DNA from: Burkholderia sp. Leaf177
GTDB taxonomy: Bacteria > Pseudomonadota > Gammaproteobacteria > Burkholderiales > Burkholderiaceae
Length of the DNA stretch: 64,000 bases
NCBI RefSeq assembly: GCF_001424345.1
Contig: NZ_LMPF01000022.1
Coordinates: 178,122-242,121 of the forward strand
Direction of reading: 5' to 3'
This document shows positions 61,030-64,000 of the stretch, one piece after another. The translations under genes and the position numbers were made by a program. Every line of letters begins with the position of its first letter. Position 1 is the first letter of the stretch. Below the pieces are notes generated by a model. That model had not been told where the DNA came from, ran no database searches, and worked only from the letters and a program-made list of their open reading frames with translations.

Positions 61030-61340
61030 TGTGCGGGGCTTGGGAAGCCCGCAGGCACCTTAGCGACCGCTCGATGAAGTGTGAGCCGTCAGCATCTTCG
61101 GCAATCTGGACAGGGCAGCTCATAGACGGACCTAACTGTGTGGATGTACAGTATTTTAAAACGACGCTTTGCCGCCACGGTTTGGCCCTTTGCTTATCGC
61201 AGTTTCTCACGGGTGGATCAGCGCAACGCAAATCACATTCAATGCCTGAAATGACTGCCTTCGCTGCTGGACTATGCAGCGCATTTGGGGCTTCGGTCGA
61301 CGAGGCAGTGGCTCGGGGGAAAAGCAGGAAAGCCGACCTT
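61030..61340 (+). repeat. Copy B of the ~310-bp umuD/SOS-promoter repeat
   Basis: Direct-orientation match to 56885-57195. It holds only the first part of umuD on the minus strand, an SOS box at 61136, and the start of the divergent small gene. The two kinase genes lie between the copies. Confidence 0.75.
61136..61151. promoter_or_regulatory. SOS (LexA) box, copy B
   Basis: CTGTGTGGATGTACAG matches CTGT-N8-ACAG. It is attached to a umuD stub and a decayed divergent gene, so any LexA binding here would have no working target. Confidence 0.8.
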
Positions 61341-61440
61341 CTTTTGCGCGTGAGAACGGCCGTCTCGTGGGTACGCCATCGGTGGAGCGTTACAACACGT
61401 GGACTGCCGGTACGGATGTGTTGAACCGCCGCTTCTGCCG
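61242..61440 (+). pseudogene. Small SOS-divergent gene, copy B, frameshifted
   Basis: MPEMTAFAAGLCSAFGASVDEAVARGK in one frame and FARENGRLVGTPSVERYN in the next belong to one small protein by analogy with Burkholderia homologues I recall; a frameshift near 61335 breaks it. Confidence 0.55.
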
Positions 61441-61603
61441 ACGGTGTAACGGAAGCTCCGTCGGTACCTCCATGCGATGCAGTCGGCGAAACATCCCGGC
61501 TAACTGCACCACGTACTGCTGTTATGGGGCAGGCCCCTTTGTTTGTGCTTTTGTGTGATAGCGACAAGCCGGCGCCCCCTGAAAATTGAGAACATACGCA
61601 GCC

Positions 61604-61942
61604 TTGAAAACAAACAAACTCACTACGCCGGACGGTCGCTACTTCGTTGTTAGAGGGCGGCTGTGGCGATGTACGAATCCGTCCATACCGGATGAACTTA
61701 GACACACGTTAGTTGATGAGTTGATGCGAGCTCGCCGCGAGAAAGGAATAGCGATTCGCCTTGGCGACCACCCCCGCCGCGAAGCAGCGCGACAGCAAAT
61801 TGACCTGGTAAAGAATCAACTTGGGGAGCGAGGTCCCGTCTGGTGGTCGGACGGCGCGCCGGACTTAAATCGACATTTGGCTAAAAATACGCCTTATGCC
61901 CAATGGTTGGCTGAGCTTGACGTCGAACAGCACGACCGTTAG
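61604..61942 (+). CDS. Conserved hypothetical, paralogue of the 5.3-kb gene
   Basis: About 112 residues from a TTG at 61604 (a TTG at 61586 is also possible; there is no ATG). Core blocks YFVVRGRLWRCTNP, LVDELMRARREKG, LGERGPVWWSDGAPD and KNTPYA match the gene at 5312. Unknown function. It follows the kinase/SOS segment and is on the same strand as its paralogue. Confidence 0.75.
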   Translation: MKTNKLTTPDGRYFVVRGRLWRCTNPSIPDELRHTLVDELMRARREKGIAIRLGDHPRREAARQQIDLVKNQLGERGPVWWSDGAPDLNRHLAKNTPYAQWLAELDVEQHDR

Positions 61943-62020
61943 GGGGAGCACGGTCCGCGACTTGGTGCAGCTCTACAATTACGACACCTTATTCTTTCTA
62001 TTTCGAGAGGAATTTGTTGG

Positions 62021-62233
62021 ATGGCAAGCAAGATTGAGCTTTACGTGACAGATCATTTGCCGGCGCAAAAAGGTTGGATCATGATCGACGGCAGAAATCG
62101 TGGTGAGTGGAGAGTGATCGATAATCAGGTCGTCGCACAAGTCGACCACGGCCCAGTGTTCCAGGGAACGATCAAGGAGGTTATAGCGCAAATTGAAGTT
62201 GCATCTAGCAACGCGACAAACACGCTGAATTAA
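62021..62233 (+). CDS. Small hypothetical protein, 70 residues
   Basis: The ATG at 62021 follows GAGAGGAA. A small beta-rich protein (IELYVTDHL; GWIMIDGRNRGEWRVIDNQVVAQVDHG). Not recognised. Codon use is regular, so I take it as real. Confidence 0.5.
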   Translation: MASKIELYVTDHLPAQKGWIMIDGRNRGEWRVIDNQVVAQVDHGPVFQGTIKEVIAQIEVASSNATNTLN

Positions 62234-62239
62234 GACCGG

Positions 62240-63068
62240 ATTGACCGGTCTGAGCCCTTCGCGAGACGCTGCTCTGGTGAAAATTAAGCGTCTGGCGCAA
62301 TCTTGCGGCGGTCCGATGGCTCGACAGCCCGAGCACATTACTGTCTTGCTCGTTGGTGCATCCCGTTGCGATATGCTGGCGCCCATACGTGTTTCGAGGA
62401 AGGTGGGGGCTCATATCGGCCGCTGTAACGTTGATCGTACCTAGCGCGCTTTTGACGCACTTTCCTAATGTGTCGTCTTTCATCGGTTTGCTCGTTGCTG
62501 TTGCCACGACAAGTAACGAGTCGAGCATGCAAGCAACAGCGGGCTGAAACGTATTCGCGAAGAACATCGACGCAGAATGGCTCGAGTGGCACACGCCGAG
62601 CGATGCGCGGTCCACGTTTCTCGATGTACACATCAGATCGAAGACCGGCAATGTCCAGGTCATAAAGGTCAAGTTGCCTGCATTCGGCCGACGCAATACC
62701 GGTAGCTAAAAACAGGGCGACGATCACCACGCTTCGAAGCTTTTTGAACGGAGCATCCGCTGGCGCGACACACACATTTTGCGGGCGTTCGTGGTCTTCC
62801 TCCGATGGAATACCGGAGTGGACTCGTCTTCTGGCCAAGCCTGGCCAACGAGCATCAACGAAGCGGGGTTGTCTTTGCGCACCTCCATTGCCACCAGATG
62901 ACGCAGGACGCGGTCAATCAGCTTGAGGCAACGGAGCTGCGTCGTCGTATCTTGGCGCGCTTCACGGACAAGCGCGTTAAATAAACTTCCTAAAAGGAGA
63001 TCGACGCCCGGTCGAATTATCGTTTTCAAATACGGCGTCAATCGCAAGCACCGCTTCGTCTCTGCCAC
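62240..63068 (-). pseudogene. Tyrosine-recombinase-like integrase, several frameshifts
   Basis: Pieces in order: YLKTIIRPGVDLLLGSLFNAL...WPEDESTPVF (62724-63068 frame), APFKKLRSVVIVALFLATGIASAECR and GPRIARRVPLEPFCVDVL (next frame), then GKCVKSALGTINVTAADMSP...HIATGCTNEQDSNVLGLSSHRTAARLRQTL. The frame changes at least twice. The catalytic Arg normally after ATG in the T-G-x-R motif reads IASAE here, so even the ancestor may have been inactive. Confidence 0.65.
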
Positions 63069-63196
63069 ACCCGTTGTGGCTGAGGCGGTGCGCCGGGCCC
63101 CAGAGCTGAATACGAATGACGATGCTGACAGATTCCAGCAGCTTCGCGTCGCTTTTAGAAAACTGAGGGCGGTGTGCCGGGCATATTCGCCCTACG

Positions 63197-64000
63197 TTGG
63201 CAACTGATGCGCCGGTCAGCAAAACTAGGCTTCACGACATTAAGGCCCCGGTCGCCACGCGTGGTGTCGACTTAGCAGTCTGCGCGGTGAGTTGGGAGTT
63301 GCACAACACGCTGATCCACCTGCTATTACAAACGCAGCGATTTAGACGTCACCCGAAACAGCAGCAGAAGTTCTTGTTCAAGCGCAGCCGGGACGACTAC
63401 GAGATCGAGCTCGACGTAGTTCCCTTCGGCCAAATCGAAGGGCCACCCGGTGAGATCCACTGGCCACCGGGCGGCGATATTCTGATGACGGTTCATGGAT
63501 TCCAGGAGGCGGTCGATACAGCAGAACCCGTGGACGTCGGCGAGGACCTCGGGGCGCCCGCGGTGACACTTTCCGCCTCGTCCTGCTCAAGCTCTTCGCG
63601 TGGAAAGACCGTCGTCTGCAGAAAAACACGGACGCTGGGGACATCCTTTTCGTCCTGCGCAATTACATCCAAGCCGGCAATATCGAACGGAGCTTTGAGC
63701 AAGCCTGGACCTTCTGGAAGCGGTGGGTTCCGACCCAGCGCTGGCAGTCGCTGAACTGCTCGGGCGCGATGTACGCAATCTTGCAAATTTAGAGACGCAG
63801 GCAGCGCTACAAACGTTGCTCCACGCGCCAGAGGACGCAGAAAGCCTGCGGGCGGACCTTAAGGCACGCGCCGCCACGCTGCTGGGCGGCTTTGTCAGTG
63901 ATTCCGACGCCCTCCTCGCAACGTTCATAAAGGAACTTTTGTCGATGGGCGACGCGAACGGGGACCGCGCAAAAACGAGGAGCCTAGCGGGCCGGCGGCT
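63197..64000 (+). pseudogene. AbiEii/nucleotidyltransferase-like toxin gene, frameshifted
   Basis: A nucleotidyltransferase-type protein: VDLAVCAVSWE and DDYEIELDVVPFGQIEGPPGEIHWPPGGD in the first frame, then LVLLKLFAWKDRRLQKNTDAGDILFVLRNY in the next (shift near 63570), then ELLGRDVRNLANLETQAALQ in a third (near 63745) to the window edge. AbiEii-like proteins act in type IV toxin-antitoxin or phage defence; no AbiEi antitoxin is seen upstream. Broken as sequenced; the start is uncertain and the right end is beyond the window. Confidence 0.65.

Noticed and set aside
60878..61705. 275-residue minus-strand ORF across the SOS repeat
   Set aside because: It spans the repeat and umuD stub in a wrong frame; composition is not protein-like.
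62338..62696. Intact integrase gene at 62.3-62.7 kb
   Set aside because: Matching blocks lie in three frames with no single open frame; treated as one pseudogene.

Overview
The window looks like an accessory replicon or large mobile element (megaplasmid, chromid or integrative conjugative element) of a Burkholderiaceae bacterium such as Paraburkholderia or Caballeronia. Family content points there: a DUF4148 secreted protein, a short H-NS protein, a general porin, an orphan flhD, a DUF2256 zinc protein and a plasmid-type topoisomerase III. I saw no rRNA, tRNA or CRISPR array, and no clear replication or partition gene.

Layout. (1) 0-9.5 kb, mobile-element backbone: a topoisomerase III running off the left edge, a secreted conjugation-type protein, an XRE regulator divergent from a tiny peptide with a double-glycine leader, a LuxR solo, zinc-ribbon and helix-turn-helix proteins, and an internally deleted deoxyribosyltransferase. 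(2) 9.8-14.4 kb: a leuDC paralogue pair with an MFS transporter, divergent from a LysR regulator. (3) 14.5-16 kb: an IS3 scar and non-coding DNA. (4) 16-28.2 kb: a catabolic island with an amino-acid-type ABC transporter, an MFS carrier, two M20 amidohydrolases, an aldehyde dehydrogenase, a class III aminotransferase, a porin and a LacI regulator. Two matching LacI-type operators sit over the predicted start points of two promoters. A degenerate 39-bp repeat lies at each side, and the right copy adjoins a helicase gene that has lost its N terminus.

(5) 28.5-38.6 kb, more backbone: a decayed UvrD helicase, small envelope proteins, CsbD, a bactofilin operon, an SbcC-like ATPase and a secreted PLD nuclease. 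Three genes here have leader hairpins that bury the ribosome binding site. (6) 38.7-46 kb: a frameshifted DUF3701 integrase meets tail to tail a Tn554-like block of three tyrosine recombinases plus a DUF6262 (TnpC-like) protein. (7) 46.2-55.2 kb, small accessory genes: a DpdA-like transglycosylase, higBA with a predicted leaderless promoter, an entericidin, an H-NS protein with a TTG start, and an orphan flhD. (8) 55.2-64 kb: a dead umuDC operon, two hybrid histidine kinases (one with a LOV blue-light domain) between two degenerate copies of the umuD SOS-promoter segment, then decayed integrase and AbiEii-like genes.

How it works together: the backbone genes handle DNA processing and transfer. 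The cargo gives uptake and oxidation of an amino or acyl-amino compound under LacI control, possible dicarboxylate use through leuDC, and light and quorum sensing. Many genes carry frameshifts, stops or deletions, so the element has been rearranged repeatedly. All functions are read from sequence motifs and recalled family features; no database search was run.
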